Notes under the pieces: generated by a model
The model's database searches: none
Seen by the model: only the letters and a program-made list of their open reading frames with translations
What the model was told of the DNA's origin: nothing
Assembly (NCBI RefSeq): GCF_008639165.1
Contig: NZ_CP029197.1
Span: forward strand, 2,728,001-2,792,000
Source: Streptomyces venezuelae ATCC 10712
Lineage (GTDB): Bacteria > Actinomycetota > Actinomycetes > Streptomycetales > Streptomycetaceae
Reading direction: 5' to 3'
DNA: 64,000 nucleotides
In this document: one piece after another, positions 47,810-57,222 of the stretch
Position numbering within the stretch: the first letter of the stretch is position 1
How the letters are laid out: each line of letters starts with the position of its first letter
Made by a program: the position numbers and the translations under genes

Positions 47810-48295
47810 TCAGCACAGGATCCAGCCGGTGGACGTGCCCCGCCCGGCCACCGAACCGGTCGCGCGGACGCACCGGTTGAGGGCGTGGACGGTGACCGGG
47901 CCGGTCTGCCGGTCGAAGCGCCCGGACGAGACGGCGGGCCTGCCGCCGCGCGGCTGGAGGGAGACGGCCATCGCGCGCCGGGGGCCCGGCTGCTTGGCGA
48001 CGGTGACGGCGCAGGCGTACTGCCGGGTCCGGTAGAGGCGGAGCTCGCCGGTGGGGAAGGTGATCGTCCGGGTGGGCCGGCCCTGGCAGACGGAGACGGC
48101 CTCCGCGGTGCCGCCGCCGAGGCCGGGGACGAGGGTGACCGGGGTCAGGACCAGGACGAGGGCGCCGACGAGCGGTGCGAGGAGCCGGCCGAGCAGCCGC
48201 CGGTGGCGGGGGCGGCCAGGCCGTTCCTCCCGCGCGCCCGCAGGGGTCTCCGTCTCCGTGTCCGTCTTCGCGCCCGGTTTCCCGTCCCTGGACAT
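47810..48295 (-). CDS. Putative exported small protein, unknown function
   Basis: 161-residue protein of no family I recognise. A basic, Pro/Arg-rich cytosolic N-terminus of about 40 residues precedes one hydrophobic helix (LLAPLVGALVLVLTPVTLVPGLGG), followed by a likely exported domain with four cysteines (VCQGRP, YACAV, RCVRAT and a C-terminal GWILC) that could form two disulfides. Repeated short strands (TITFPTGELRLYRT, RAMAVSLQPRGG) suggest an all-beta domain. The ATG was chosen for GGGAGGGGAA five bases upstream. The S28 peptidase gene follows on the same strand. The long uncleaved-looking N-terminus suggests a membrane anchor or an atypical signal. Confidence 0.7.
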   Translation of the reverse strand: MSRDGKPGAKTDTETETPAGAREERPGRPRHRRLLGRLLAPLVGALVLVLTPVTLVPGLGGGTAEAVSVCQGRPTRTITFPTGELRLYRTRQYACAVTVAKQPGPRRAMAVSLQPRGGRPAVSSGRFDRQTGPVTVHALNRCVRATGSVAGRGTSTGWILC

Positions 48296-48373
48296 GCTTC
48301 CCCTCCCGAGTGGATCGGCGTACGGGCGTACGACGCACAAGGCCACGGAATGGTTGCCTCCGGCTCGTGCCCC

Positions 48374-48730
48374 TTACGCGAACGCGGTGAGGAGGAAGAA
48401 CAGGAAGACGCCCTCGGCGCCGAGCTGGGTCCAGAACGCCGCCCGGCGGACCTCGGCCCGGGAGGTGCTCTGCACGGTCACGAGCGCCACGAGGGCGATC
48501 ACCAGGGCCGCCACGTACAGCACGCCGGGGGTGCCCTCGCAGGACTCGCCGTAGGTGAGGCAGCGGGCGGCCTTCTCCCGGGTAAGCACGAGGACGCCGG
48601 CGAGCAGACAGGCCGGCACCCACAGCGCCGCCCAGACCACGGACCGCCTCCGCAGGCGCGCGGCCGCCGGGTCCGGCGGGGTGATGGGGACGGGCGAGGC
48701 GGCACGGGTACGGGGCTGGTCGCTGCTCAT
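48374..48730 (-). CDS. Small membrane protein, unknown function
   Basis: 118-residue protein with three hydrophobic segments: about 32-50 (VVWAALWVPACLLAGVLVL), 70-88 (GVLYVAALVIALVALVTV) and 103-118 (AEGVFLFFLLTAFA). Two cysteines (RCLTYGESCEG) lie in the loop between the first two and may form a disulfide on the outer side. I know no family for it. It is followed 78 bases later by the small exported protein on the same strand. Start chosen at the ATG nearest the first hydrophobic segment with a GGGGG stretch upstream; an ATG 12 codons further up is possible. Confidence 0.65.
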   Translation of the reverse strand: MSSDQPRTRAASPVPITPPDPAAARLRRRSVVWAALWVPACLLAGVLVLTREKAARCLTYGESCEGTPGVLYVAALVIALVALVTVQSTSRAEVRRAAFWTQLGAEGVFLFFLLTAFA

Positions 48731-48801
48731 GCCCCCATCCCACCGCTCCCGGGGCGGTCCCGGCATCCGTCCGGATACTCAGCCGCCGGCCGGAGGCGTA
48801 C

Positions 48802-51800
48802 TCACACCCGCTCCGGCTCCTCCTCCTCGGCGCTCTCGCCGACGAAGGTCCGCCACAGCGCCGCGTACCGGCCGCCCAGGGCGAGGAGCTCCTCGTGGCT
48901 GCCGTCCTCCGCGACCCGGCCGTGGTCCATGACGACCACCCGGTCCGCGCGGGCGGCGGTGGTGAGGCGGTGGGCGACGACCAGGGTGGTGCGGCGTCCG
49001 GCGACGCGGTCGGTGGCGGCGTTGACCTGCGCCTCGGTGGCCAGGTCGAGGGCGGCCGTGGCCTCGTCGAGCAGCAGGATGTCCGGGTCGACGAGCTCGG
49101 CCCGGGCGAGGGCGATGAGCTGGCGCTGACCGGCCGAGAGGTTACGGCCCCGCTCGGCGACCTCGTGGAGGTAGCCGCCGTCGAGGGTGGCGATCATGTC
49201 GTGGGCGCCGACCGCGCGGGCCGCCGCCTCCACCTCCGCGTCGCTCGCCTCGGGACGGCCGTACGCGATGGCGTCACGGATCGTGCCGGCGAAGAGGTAC
49301 GCCTCCTGCGGGACGACGCCGAGCCGGTGCCGGTACGCGGTGAGGTCGAGGTCCCGCAGGTCGGTGCCGTCGGCGGTGACCCGGCCGCCCGTCGGGTCGT
49401 AGAACCGGGCGACCAGCTTGACCAGGGTGGACTTGCCCGCGCCGGTCTCGCCGACGAACGCGACGGTCTGCCCGGCCGGGATGCGCAGGTCGATGCCGGT
49501 CAGGGCGGTCTCGCCCTGCGGGGCGCCGTCCTCCCCGCCGTACGCGAAGGAGACGTCCTCGAAGGCGATCTCGCCGCGCAGCGACAGCACGTCAAGGGGT
49601 GCGGGCGCGGCGGCCGTCGAGGTCGGCTCCTGGAGGAGCTCCTGCATCCGCTTCAGCGAGACGGCGGCCTGCTGGTAGCCGTCGAAGACCTGCGAGAGCT
49701 GCTGCACGGGGGCGAAGAACAGGTCGATGTAGAGCAGGTAGGCGACGAGCGCGCCGGTGGTGAGGGTGCCGGCCTCGATGCGGTTCGCGCCGACGATCAT
49801 GACGGCGGCGGCCGCGGCCGAGGAGAGCAGGGTGACGAACGGGAAGTAGACCGAGATCAGCCACTGGCCCCGGACGCGGGCCTCACGGTAGTGGTCGCTG
49901 CGCTCGGCGAACCGGGCGGCGCCGGAGTGCTCGCGGCGGAAGGCCTGCACGATCCGGAGGCCGGAGACGGACTCCTGGAGGTCGGCGTTGACGACGCTGA
50001 TCCGCTCGCGCGCCAGCTCGTACGCCTTCACGCTGGAGCGGCGGAAGTAGTACGTGGCCACGGCGAGGACCGGCAGGGTCGCGAAGACGACCAGGGCGAG
50101 CTGGAGGTCGAGGACGAGCAGCGCGACCATGATCCCGAAGAAGGTCACGACCGAGACGAAGGCGGTGACCAGGCCCGTCTGCAGGAAGGTGGACAGGGCG
50201 TCCACGTCCGTGGTCATCCGGGTCATGATCCGGCCGGTGAGCTCCCGCTCGTAGTAGTCGAGACCGAGCCGCTGGAGCTGCGCGAAGATCTTCAGGCGCA
50301 GCGCGTAGAGGACCCGCTCGCCGGTGCGGCCGGTCATCCGGGTCTCGGCGGTCTGCGCCACCCACTGCACGAGCACGGTCACCAGGGCGAGCGCGGAGGC
50401 CGCCCACACGGCGCCGATCGCGAGCCGGTTCACGCCCTCGTCGATGCCGTGCCGGATCAGGACCGGCAGCAGCAGGCCGGCGCCCGCGTCGAGGGCGACC
50501 AGACCGAGGCTGATGAGCAGCGGCAGGCCGAAGCCGCGGAGCAGCCGGCGCAGGCCGTAGCTCTCCTCGGGCGAGACCGCGCGGCCCTCGTCGATGCCGG
50601 GGGTGTCGGTGGCGGGCGGCAGGGCCTCGACGGCGGCCAGCAGCTCGGGGGTGGCGCCGGGCGCGGCGCTCTCCGGCGCGGCGGTCTCGTCCCGTACCCA
50701 CAGGGTGGGGGTGATCCCGCGCTCGGCGTCGAACTCGGCGTCCAGTTCGGCCCGCAGACCGCGGTCCTCGGGCACCTCGGTGGGGGTGACGTGGCCGGGC
50801 GAGACGCCGCCGAGCTCGTCGGGGTCGGTGAGCAGCCGGCGGAAGAGCGGGGAGCGTTCCTCCAGCTCGGCGTAGGTGCCGATGTCGGCGAGCCGGCCGT
50901 CCTCCAGGACGGCGATCCGGTCGGCGAGGCCGAGGGTGGAGCGGCGGTGCGCGATGAGCAGGGTCGTACGGCCCGCCATCACCGACTTCAGGGCCTCGTG
51001 GATCTCGTGCTCGACCTTGGCGTCGACGGCGGAGGTGGCGTCGTCGAGGAGGAGCAGCCGGGGGTCGGTGAGGATCGCGCGGGCGAGGGCGACGCGCTGG
51101 CGCTGGCCGCCGGAGAGGGTGAGGCCGTGCTCGCCGACCTTGGTGTCGTACCCGTCGGGCAGCTCGGCGATGAAACGGTCCGCCTGGGCGGCGCGGGCGG
51201 CGGTCTCGATCTGCTCCTGGGTGGCGTCCGGGAGGCCGTACGCGATGTTGGCGCGGACGGTGTCGGAGAAGAGGAACGAGTCCTCGGGGACCAGGCCGAC
51301 GGCCGCGCGCAGGGAGTCGAGGGTGAGCTCGCGGACGTCGTGGCCGCCGACGAGGACGGCGCCGTGGGTGACGTCGTAGAAGCGCGGGAGGAGGAGGGAG
51401 ACGGTGGACTTGCCGGAGCCGGAGGCGCCGACGACGGCGACGGTCTCGCCGGCCCGGATCTCCAGCGAGAAGCGGTCGAGGACCGGCCTGCCCTCGTCGT
51501 ACGCGAAGGAGACGTCGTCGAACTCGACGGTCGCGGGCGCGTCCGCGGGCAGCTCCTTGGTCCCGTCCTTGATGACGGGCTCGGTGTCGACGAGGTCGAG
51601 GACCCGCTCGACACCGGCCCGGGCCTGCTGGCCGACGGTGAGGACCATCGCGAGCATGCGGACCGGGCCGACGAGCGAGGCCAGGTACGAGGAGAAGGCG
51701 ACGAAGGTGCCGAGGGTGATCTGGCCCCGGTAGGCGAGCCAGCCGCCGAGGGCGAGGACGGCGACCTGGCCGAGGGCGGGCACCGCCTGGAGGGCCGGGG

Positions 51801-52545
51801 TGTACTTCGAGTTCAGCCGGATCGTCCGCAGCCGCCCGGCGAACAGCTTCCGCCCGGCCTCCCGGATCTTGCCGGTCTCCTGGTCCTCCTGGCCGAAGCC
51901 CTTGACGACCCGGACGCCGGTCACGGCCCCGTCGACGACCCCGGCGACGACGGCGGCCTGCTGCTGGGCGTGCCAGGTGGCGGGGTGGAGGCGGGTGCGG
52001 CTCCGCTTGGCGATGAACCAGAGGGCGGGGGCGACGGCGAGGGCGACCAGGGTGAGCGGGAGGGACAGCCAGGCCATGACGCCCAGCGAGATGAGGAAGA
52101 GCAGGATGTTCCCGACGGTCATCGGGAGCATGAAGAGCAGGCCCTGGATCAGCTGGAGGTCGCTGGTGGCCCGCCCGACGACCTGTCCGGTGGACAGCTC
52201 GTCCTGCCGCCGCCCGTCGAGCCGGGTGATCGTGGCGAACATGTCGGTCCGCAGATCGTGCTGGACGTCGAGCGCGAGCCGTCCGCCGTAGTAGCGACGG
52301 ACGTAGGTGAGGGCGTAGACGAGGACGGCGGCTCCGATGAGGAGCCCGGTCCAGACGGCGAGGTCCCGGGTCTTCGTCCCGATGACGTCGTCGATGATCA
52401 CCTTGGTGACCAGCGGCACGAGCGCGAGCACGGCCATGCCGAGCAGCGAGGACCCGAGCGCGAGCAGCGTGTTCGCCTTGTACCGCCACGCGTACCCGGC
52501 CAGCCTGCGCGCCCAGCCCTGCTGTTTTTCCCCGACCGCCGCCAC
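48802..52545 (-). CDS. Double ABC exporter (two fused half-transporters)
   Basis: 1247-residue ABC exporter with the order MSD1-NBD1-linker-MSD2-NBD2. MSD1 spans about residues 20-310. NBD1 has Walker A GASGSGKST at 373-381, signature LSGGQ at 477-481, and Walker B LLLLDDATSAVD, with Asp502 where the catalytic Glu should be. MSD2 begins near 665. NBD2 has Walker A GETGAGKST, signature LSAGQ and a normal LLLDEAT. The Glu-to-Asp change in NBD1 and the altered signature in NBD2 combine in one nucleotide site, so one site should be degenerate, as in heterodimeric exporters such as TM287/288. The GTG start has GGGAGG upstream. Likely a multidrug or lipid exporter; the linker is about 90 residues and acidic. 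Confidence 0.92.
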   Translation of the reverse strand: MAAVGEKQQGWARRLAGYAWRYKANTLLALGSSLLGMAVLALVPLVTKVIIDDVIGTKTRDLAVWTGLLIGAAVLVYALTYVRRYYGGRLALDVQHDLRTDMFATITRLDGRRQDELSTGQVVGRATSDLQLIQGLLFMLPMTVGNILLFLISLGVMAWLSLPLTLVALAVAPALWFIAKRSRTRLHPATWHAQQQAAVVAGVVDGAVTGVRVVKGFGQEDQETGKIREAGRKLFAGRLRTIRLNSKYTPALQAVPALGQVAVLALGGWLAYRGQITLGTFVAFSSYLASLVGPVRMLAMVLTVGQQARAGVERVLDLVDTEPVIKDGTKELPADAPATVEFDDVSFAYDEGRPVLDRFSLEIRAGETVAVVGASGSGKSTVSLLLPRFYDVTHGAVLVGGHDVRELTLDSLRAAVGLVPEDSFLFSDTVRANIAYGLPDATQEQIETAARAAQADRFIAELPDGYDTKVGEHGLTLSGGQRQRVALARAILTDPRLLLLDDATSAVDAKVEHEIHEALKSVMAGRTTLLIAHRRSTLGLADRIAVLEDGRLADIGTYAELEERSPLFRRLLTDPDELGGVSPGHVTPTEVPEDRGLRAELDAEFDAERGITPTLWVRDETAAPESAAPGATPELLAAVEALPPATDTPGIDEGRAVSPEESYGLRRLLRGFGLPLLISLGLVALDAGAGLLLPVLIRHGIDEGVNRLAIGAVWAASALALVTVLVQWVAQTAETRMTGRTGERVLYALRLKIFAQLQRLGLDYYERELTGRIMTRMTTDVDALSTFLQTGLVTAFVSVVTFFGIMVALLVLDLQLALVVFATLPVLAVATYYFRRSSVKAYELARERISVVNADLQESVSGLRIVQAFRREHSGAARFAERSDHYREARVRGQWLISVYFPFVTLLSSAAAAAVMIVGANRIEAGTLTTGALVAYLLYIDLFFAPVQQLSQVFDGYQQAAVSLKRMQELLQEPTSTAAAPAPLDVLSLRGEIAFEDVSFAYGGEDGAPQGETALTGIDLRIPAGQTVAFVGETGAGKSTLVKLVARFYDPTGGRVTADGTDLRDLDLTAYRHRLGVVPQEAYLFAGTIRDAIAYGRPEASDAEVEAAARAVGAHDMIATLDGGYLHEVAERGRNLSAGQRQLIALARAELVDPDILLLDEATAALDLATEAQVNAATDRVAGRRTTLVVAHRLTTAARADRVVVMDHGRVAEDGSHEELLALGGRYAALWRTFVGESAEEEEPERV

Positions 52546-52665
52546 GAAGGGCCTCCCGTCCGTCCTGCTCTACCGGAAGGCCCAACACGGCTGGGCTGCG
52601 ATTTCATCCCGCCGCAACACATGCCGCCGGGGTTTCGTCCGGAGGTCCCACGGGGGCGGGCCGCA

Positions 52666-52677
52666 GGTCCTAGGACC
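52666..52677. promoter_or_regulatory. Perfect palindrome GGTCCTAGGACC
   Basis: Twelve-base perfect palindrome about 120 bases upstream of the ABC exporter start, in the 152-base gap after the ThDP-enzyme gene. Candidate operator for the exporter; no adjacent regulator. Confidence 0.4.
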
Positions 52678-52697
52678 GGGGCCAGCCCCCGCGCGGC

Positions 52698-54380
52698 TCA
52701 CAGGTGGGTCGGTTCGAACATCCGCAGGAGGGCCGGGAGGACGACGACCGAGGGGCCCGGGGCGGCCAGCGCCTTCGCCAGGTCCGCCGTCAGGGATTCC
52801 GGGCTCGTCAGGGTCGCCGGGACTCCGAAGGACTCCGCCAGGGCCACGAAGTCCGGGCGGGCCAGTTCGGTGCCGGTGGCCTCGCCGAAGGCGCCCGTCA
52901 TGTACTCGCGCAGGATGCCGTAGCCGCCGTCGTCCACGATCAGCCACGTCACGTCGAGGCCGTACTGCTTCGCCGTCGCCAGCTCCGCGATCGAGTACAT
53001 CGCGCCGCCGTCGCCGGACACCGCGAGCACCGGGCGGCTCGGGTCGGCCGCCGCCGCGCCGAGGGCCGCGGGGAAGCCGTAGCCGAGACCGCCGGCGCCC
53101 TGCGCGGAGTGCATCGTGTTCGGGTGCTTCGGGTCGAAGGCCGACCACGCCCAGTACGCCAGGATCGTCATGTCCCAGAAGCTCGGGGACCGCTCGGGGA
53201 GCGCCTCCCGCACGGCCGCGACGATCCGCTGCTCCAGGCCCAGGTCCTGCGCCGCGATCCGGTCCCGGACCTTGCCGAGGACCGCCGAGACCCGCTCGGG
53301 GGCCGTGGGGTCCCGGCGCTCGGGGGCGGTCTCCAGGAGCGCCTGGAGCGCGAGGCGGGCGTCCGCGTGGATGCCGAGCGCCGGGTGGTTGGACTCCAGC
53401 TTCCCGGCGTCCGCCTCGATCTGGATCACCCGGCCGCGCGGGGCGAACGTGTGGTAGTTCGAGGACAGCTCGCCGAGGCCCGAGCCGACGACCAGGAGCA
53501 CGTCGGCGTCCTCCAGGAAGTCGGTGGTGTGCCGGTCCTCCAGCCAGGACTGCAGCGACAGCGGGTGCTCCCAGGGGAAGGCGCCCTTGCCGCCGAAGGT
53601 GGTCACGACCGGGATGTCCAGCCGCTCCGCGAGCGCGAGCAGCTTGCCGGAGGCGTCCGAGCGGACCACTCCGCCGCCCGCGATGATCGCGGGGCGTTCG
53701 GCGTTCGCCAGCAGGTGCGCGGCGACCGCCGTCAGCTCGGGGCGGGGGGCGATGTCCTCGGGGGTGGCGTCCATCGCGGTGACGACGGGCAGCGTGGTCT
53801 CCGCGAGGAGCACGTCCTGCGGGATCTCCACCCAGACCGGGCCGTGCGGGGCGGTGAGCGCCGACTCCCAGGCCGCGGCGATGGCCGACGGGATCTGGGA
53901 CTGCGTGCGGACCGTGTGCACCGACTTCACGATGTCCCGGAAGGACGCCTGCTGGTCGCGCAGCTCGTGCAGGTAGCCGTGCCGGCCGCCGCCGAGTCCG
54001 GCCGCCGGGATCTGGCTGCCGATCGCGAGGACCGGCGCGGAGGCGGCGGCGGCCTCCTGGAGCGCGGCGAGCGACATGAGCGCGCCGGGGCCGGTGGAGA
54101 GCAGCAGCGGGGCCGCCTCGCCGGTGATCCGGCCGTACGCGTCGGCCGCGAAGCCGGCGTTGTTCTCGACGCGCAGGCCGACGTAGCGGAGGGTGGAGCG
54201 GCGCAGGGCGTCGAACATGCCGAGCGCGTGCTGGCCCGGGAGGCCGAAGACGGTGGTGGCGCCGAGGCCGGTCAGCGTCTCCACGACGAGGTCGCCGCCG
54301 TTCCGTCCTGCGGGCGGGTTGAGCGCGGCGTTCGTCTGCGCCTCCGTGGGCCGGAGTACCAGGTCGTGGTCGTGGGTCAT
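52698..54380 (-). CDS. ThDP-dependent enzyme (acetolactate synthase-like)
   Basis: 560-residue thiamine-diphosphate enzyme with the three usual domains. The activating Glu lies in RVENNAGFAADAYGR. The central domain has AIIAGGGVVRSD, and the ThDP motif GDGGAMYSIAELATA ends in VDDGGYG, where most relatives have NNGGYG. It resembles acetolactate synthase, benzoylformate decarboxylase and similar decarboxylases, but no regulatory subunit is present. It lies downstream of an agmatinase gene and a sodium symporter, with a PucR regulator beyond, so a catabolic decarboxylase or lyase is likelier than branched-chain amino acid synthesis. The ATG gives MTHDHDLVLRP; upstream in-frame sequence overlaps a terminator hairpin and is not coding. 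Confidence 0.82.
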   Translation of the reverse strand: MTHDHDLVLRPTEAQTNAALNPPAGRNGGDLVVETLTGLGATTVFGLPGQHALGMFDALRRSTLRYVGLRVENNAGFAADAYGRITGEAAPLLLSTGPGALMSLAALQEAAAASAPVLAIGSQIPAAGLGGGRHGYLHELRDQQASFRDIVKSVHTVRTQSQIPSAIAAAWESALTAPHGPVWVEIPQDVLLAETTLPVVTAMDATPEDIAPRPELTAVAAHLLANAERPAIIAGGGVVRSDASGKLLALAERLDIPVVTTFGGKGAFPWEHPLSLQSWLEDRHTTDFLEDADVLLVVGSGLGELSSNYHTFAPRGRVIQIEADAGKLESNHPALGIHADARLALQALLETAPERRDPTAPERVSAVLGKVRDRIAAQDLGLEQRIVAAVREALPERSPSFWDMTILAYWAWSAFDPKHPNTMHSAQGAGGLGYGFPAALGAAAADPSRPVLAVSGDGGAMYSIAELATAKQYGLDVTWLIVDDGGYGILREYMTGAFGEATGTELARPDFVALAESFGVPATLTSPESLTADLAKALAAPGPSVVVLPALLRMFEPTHL

Positions 54381-54430
54381 GGCGTCCCTCTGGGCGTGGC
54401 GTGGTCGGTCGGATGCGGCCCGGCGGGTCG

Positions 54431-54487
54431 GGGTGTGCCGTACGTTCCGCCGGGGAGTGCCCCGGGCGGAACGTACACGGCACACCC
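54431..54487 (-). terminator. Very long hairpin after agmatinase
   Basis: Eleven pairs (GGGTGTGCCGT with complement), a two-base bulge on one side, ten more pairs (ACGTTCCGCC with complement) and an inner GGGG/CCCC. About 25 pairs in all, starting ten bases after the agmatinase stop on the minus strand. Confidence 0.8.
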
Positions 54488-54497
54488 CCGGCGGGTG

Positions 54498-55475
54498 CTA
54501 CTGCGCGGCGCGGCTCTCGGCGATCTGGCGGGACATGATCGTCGTCAGTTCGTACGCCGTGTGGGAGGCGGCGACGGCCGTGATCTCGGCGTGGTCGTAC
54601 GCCGGGGCGACCTCGACGACGTCCGCCGACACCAGGTTGCAGGAGGAGAGGCCGCGGAGGATCTCCAGGAGCTCGCGGGAGGTCATGCCGCCCGCCTCCG
54701 GGGTGCCGGTGCCGGGCGCGTGGGCCGGGTCGAGGCAGTCGATGTCGATGGAGATGTACAGCGGGCGGTCGCCGATGCGCTGGCGCAGCTGGTCGGCGAC
54801 CTCGTCGGCGCCGCGGCGGTAGATGTCGGCCGAGGTGACGATGCCGAAGCCCATCTTCTCGTCGTCGGTGAGGTCCTGCTTGCCGTACAGCGGGCCGCGG
54901 GTTCCGACGTGGGAGAGGGCCTCGGTGTCGAGGATGCCCTCCTCGACGGCGCGGCGGAACGGGGTGCCGTGGGTGTACTCGGCGCCGAAGTAGGTGTCCC
55001 AGGTGTCGAGGTGTGCGTCGAAGTGGAGCAGGGCGACGGGGCCGTGCTTCTTGGCGACGGAGCGGAGCAGCGGCAGCGCGATGGTGTGGTCGCCGCCGAG
55101 GGTCATCATGCGGGCGCCGGAGTTCAGCAGGTCGTCGGCGGCGGCCTCGATGGTCTCGACGGCCTCGTTGATGTTGAAGGGGTTGGCGGCGATGTCGCCG
55201 GCGTCCGCGACCTGGGCGAGGGCGAACGGGGAGGCGTCCTGCGCCGGGTTGTACGGGCGGAGCAGGCGGGAGGCCTCGCGGATGGCGTTGCCGCCGAAGC
55301 GGGCGCCGGGCCGGTAGGAGACGCCGCTGTCGAAGGGGACGCCGACCACGGCGATGTCGGCGGTGCCGACCTCGTCGAGTCGCGGCAGCCGGGCGAACGT
55401 CGCGGGACCGGCGTACCGCGGGATGCGGGACGAGTCGATCGGGCCGCGCGGGGTGTTCTGGTCGCTGCTGCTCAT
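54498..55475 (-). CDS. speB: Agmatinase-family ureohydrolase
   Basis: 325-residue ureohydrolase. The binuclear manganese ligands are all visible: [17 protein letters not shown] and [19 protein letters not shown]. It would split agmatine to putrescine and urea, or act on another guanidino compound such as guanidinobutyrate; sequence alone does not separate these. The ThDP enzyme is downstream after a strong terminator and the sodium symporter upstream on the same strand, 75 bases away. The combination suggests uptake and degradation of a guanidino compound. Start chosen as the ATG giving [11 protein letters not shown]. Confidence 0.9.
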   Translation of the reverse strand: MSSSDQNTPRGPIDSSRIPRYAGPATFARLPRLDEVGTADIAVVGVPFDSGVSYRPGARFGGNAIREASRLLRPYNPAQDASPFALAQVADAGDIAANPFNINEAVETIEAAADDLLNSGARMMTLGGDHTIALPLLRSVAKKHGPVALLHFDAHLDTWDTYFGAEYTHGTPFRRAVEEGILDTEALSHVGTRGPLYGKQDLTDDEKMGFGIVTSADIYRRGADEVADQLRQRIGDRPLYISIDIDCLDPAHAPGTGTPEAGGMTSRELLEILRGLSSCNLVSADVVEVAPAYDHAEITAVAASHTAYELTTIMSRQIAESRAAQ

Positions 55476-55550
55476 GGTCGGGGTCCTCCTGGGGTGTATC
55501 GGTGGGTCCGGGCGCCGGGTCGCGGCGCCCGGAGGCGTGGGGTGCCGCCG

Positions 55551-57041
55551 TCAGGCGGTCACGGGCGCCGTCTCCGCGCCGCCCTTGTCGGGCTGCGGTT
55601 CGGGCGTCTCCTGGCCCGCGAGGCGGGCGCGCCAGTGCGCGAGCACGGCGGCGTCCGTCGGGCGGGTGGCCAGGGAAACGATCACATATGCGGCGAGCGA
55701 GGCCAACAAACCGTAGTAAACAGGCTCATTCGCAAGGATTCCGTAAGTCCACATCAGGCCAATGACCGCCAGGCCGCCGACGGTGACCGCGGCGAGCGCG
55801 CCCTGGACGGTGCCGCGGCGCCAGAGCAGTCCGCCGAGGATGGGCACGAGGAGCCCGCCGACCAGCAGGTTGTAGGCGACGGTGAGGGCCTGGACGACGT
55901 CGTTGAGGGCGATGGCGATGAGGATGACGGCGACGCCCATGATCAGGATGAAGAATCGGTTGCCCTTCACCTCGTCGTGATCGTTCCCGTCCGCCCCGTC
56001 CCGCTTCGCGACGACCCCGCGCAGACGTGACCAGATGTCGTTGTTGGCCACGGTGGCGCAGGCGATGAGGGCGCCCGAGGAGGTGGACATGACGGCGGCG
56101 AGGGCGGCGGCGAGGACGAGGCCCCGGACGCCCATCGGCAGCTCGTCCTTGACGATGGTGGCGAAGGCGTCGTCGGCGCTGGGCAGCGTCGGGTACATCA
56201 CCTTGGCCGCGGTGCCGATGACGGCTCCGGCGAGGGCGTACGCGAGACAGTAGGTGCCGGCGACGGTGCCGCCCCACTTGGCGACCTTGTCGGTGCGGGC
56301 GGTGAAGACCCGCTGCCAGATGTCCTGGCCGATGAGCATGCCGAAGGTGTAGATCAGCACGTACGTGAAGATCGTCTCGCCGCCGATGCCGAGCGGCTCG
56401 AAGTACGAGGTGGGCAGCGCCTCCCGCATCCCGTCGAAGCCGCCGGCCTTGACCACGGCGATCGGCAGCAGCAGGAGCAGCACGCCGATGGTCTTCACCA
56501 CGAACTGCACCATGTCGGTGATGGTGATGGACCACATGCCGCCGAGCGTCGAGTAGGCGACCACGATGGTGCCGCCGAGGATGATCGCGAGGGTCCGGGG
56601 CAGGTCGAAGAGGACGTCGAAGATGGTCGCGTACGCGATGGTCGAGGTGACCGCGAGCATCAGCGTGTACGCCCACATGACGACGCCCGAGATGACGCCG
56701 GCCTTGCCGCCGTAGCGCAGGTCGAGCATCTCGGAGACGGTGTAGACCTTGAGCCGGGCGATCCGGGCGGAGAAGAAGACACTCAGCGCGAGCAGGCCGA
56801 GGCCGATGGCGAAGACCATCCAGGCGCCGGAGAGGCCGTACTTGTAGCCGAGGCCGACGCCGCCGATGGTGGAGGCGCCGCCGAGGACGATAGCGGCCAT
56901 CGTCCCGGAGTACATCCAGGGCCCGAGGCGGCGGCCGGCGACCAGGAACTCGCTCTTGGACTTGGCCCGGCGCATGCCCCACCAGCCCATCGCGAGCATG
57001 CCGGCCAAATACAGGACGATCACTGTGTAGTCGACGGCCAT
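55551..57041 (-). CDS. Sodium:solute symporter (SSS family)
   Basis: 496-residue SSS/SLC5-type transporter with about 13 helices, starting MAVDYTVIVLYLAGMLAMGWWG. Family signs include GLGYKYGLSGAWMVF, the ARIARLKVYTVSEMLDLRYG loop and ALAAVMSTSSGALIACATV (the sodium-site helix with paired Ser residues). Such transporters take up prolines, sugars, acids or urea-like compounds with Na+. It is next to agmatinase and divergent from a PucR regulator, so a guanidino or purine-derived substrate is likely. GAAGGAGGG precedes the ATG; the in-frame region upstream is not coding. Confidence 0.9.
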   Translation of the reverse strand: MAVDYTVIVLYLAGMLAMGWWGMRRAKSKSEFLVAGRRLGPWMYSGTMAAIVLGGASTIGGVGLGYKYGLSGAWMVFAIGLGLLALSVFFSARIARLKVYTVSEMLDLRYGGKAGVISGVVMWAYTLMLAVTSTIAYATIFDVLFDLPRTLAIILGGTIVVAYSTLGGMWSITITDMVQFVVKTIGVLLLLLPIAVVKAGGFDGMREALPTSYFEPLGIGGETIFTYVLIYTFGMLIGQDIWQRVFTARTDKVAKWGGTVAGTYCLAYALAGAVIGTAAKVMYPTLPSADDAFATIVKDELPMGVRGLVLAAALAAVMSTSSGALIACATVANNDIWSRLRGVVAKRDGADGNDHDEVKGNRFFILIMGVAVILIAIALNDVVQALTVAYNLLVGGLLVPILGGLLWRRGTVQGALAAVTVGGLAVIGLMWTYGILANEPVYYGLLASLAAYVIVSLATRPTDAAVLAHWRARLAGQETPEPQPDKGGAETAPVTA

Positions 57042-57222
57042 GGGCCCTCCTTCGTTCACCTCGGTGGCGTGTCGTGCAGGGGAGTGACCAGAAGCTGGTC
57101 GCGGGGACATCCGCCCGTACCCGCGGCCTCTGGATGCCATGACCCTAGGTGGCCGGAAAGCGACGTTGAAGTGTACGTTTCCTCCACTGTCCGGGCGGGG
57201 GATGTACGAAGGGTCCACCGCC

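Noticed and set aside
52698..54380. Acetolactate synthase large subunit for valine synthesis
   Set aside because: No regulatory subunit or other branched-chain genes adjacent, and the ThDP motif end differs from the usual NNGGYG.
52698..55475. Part of a clavulanate-like cluster (CeaS plus proclavaminate amidinohydrolase)
   Set aside because: No beta-lactam synthetase, clavaminate synthase or acetyltransferase nearby, and a symporter with a PucR regulator points to catabolism.
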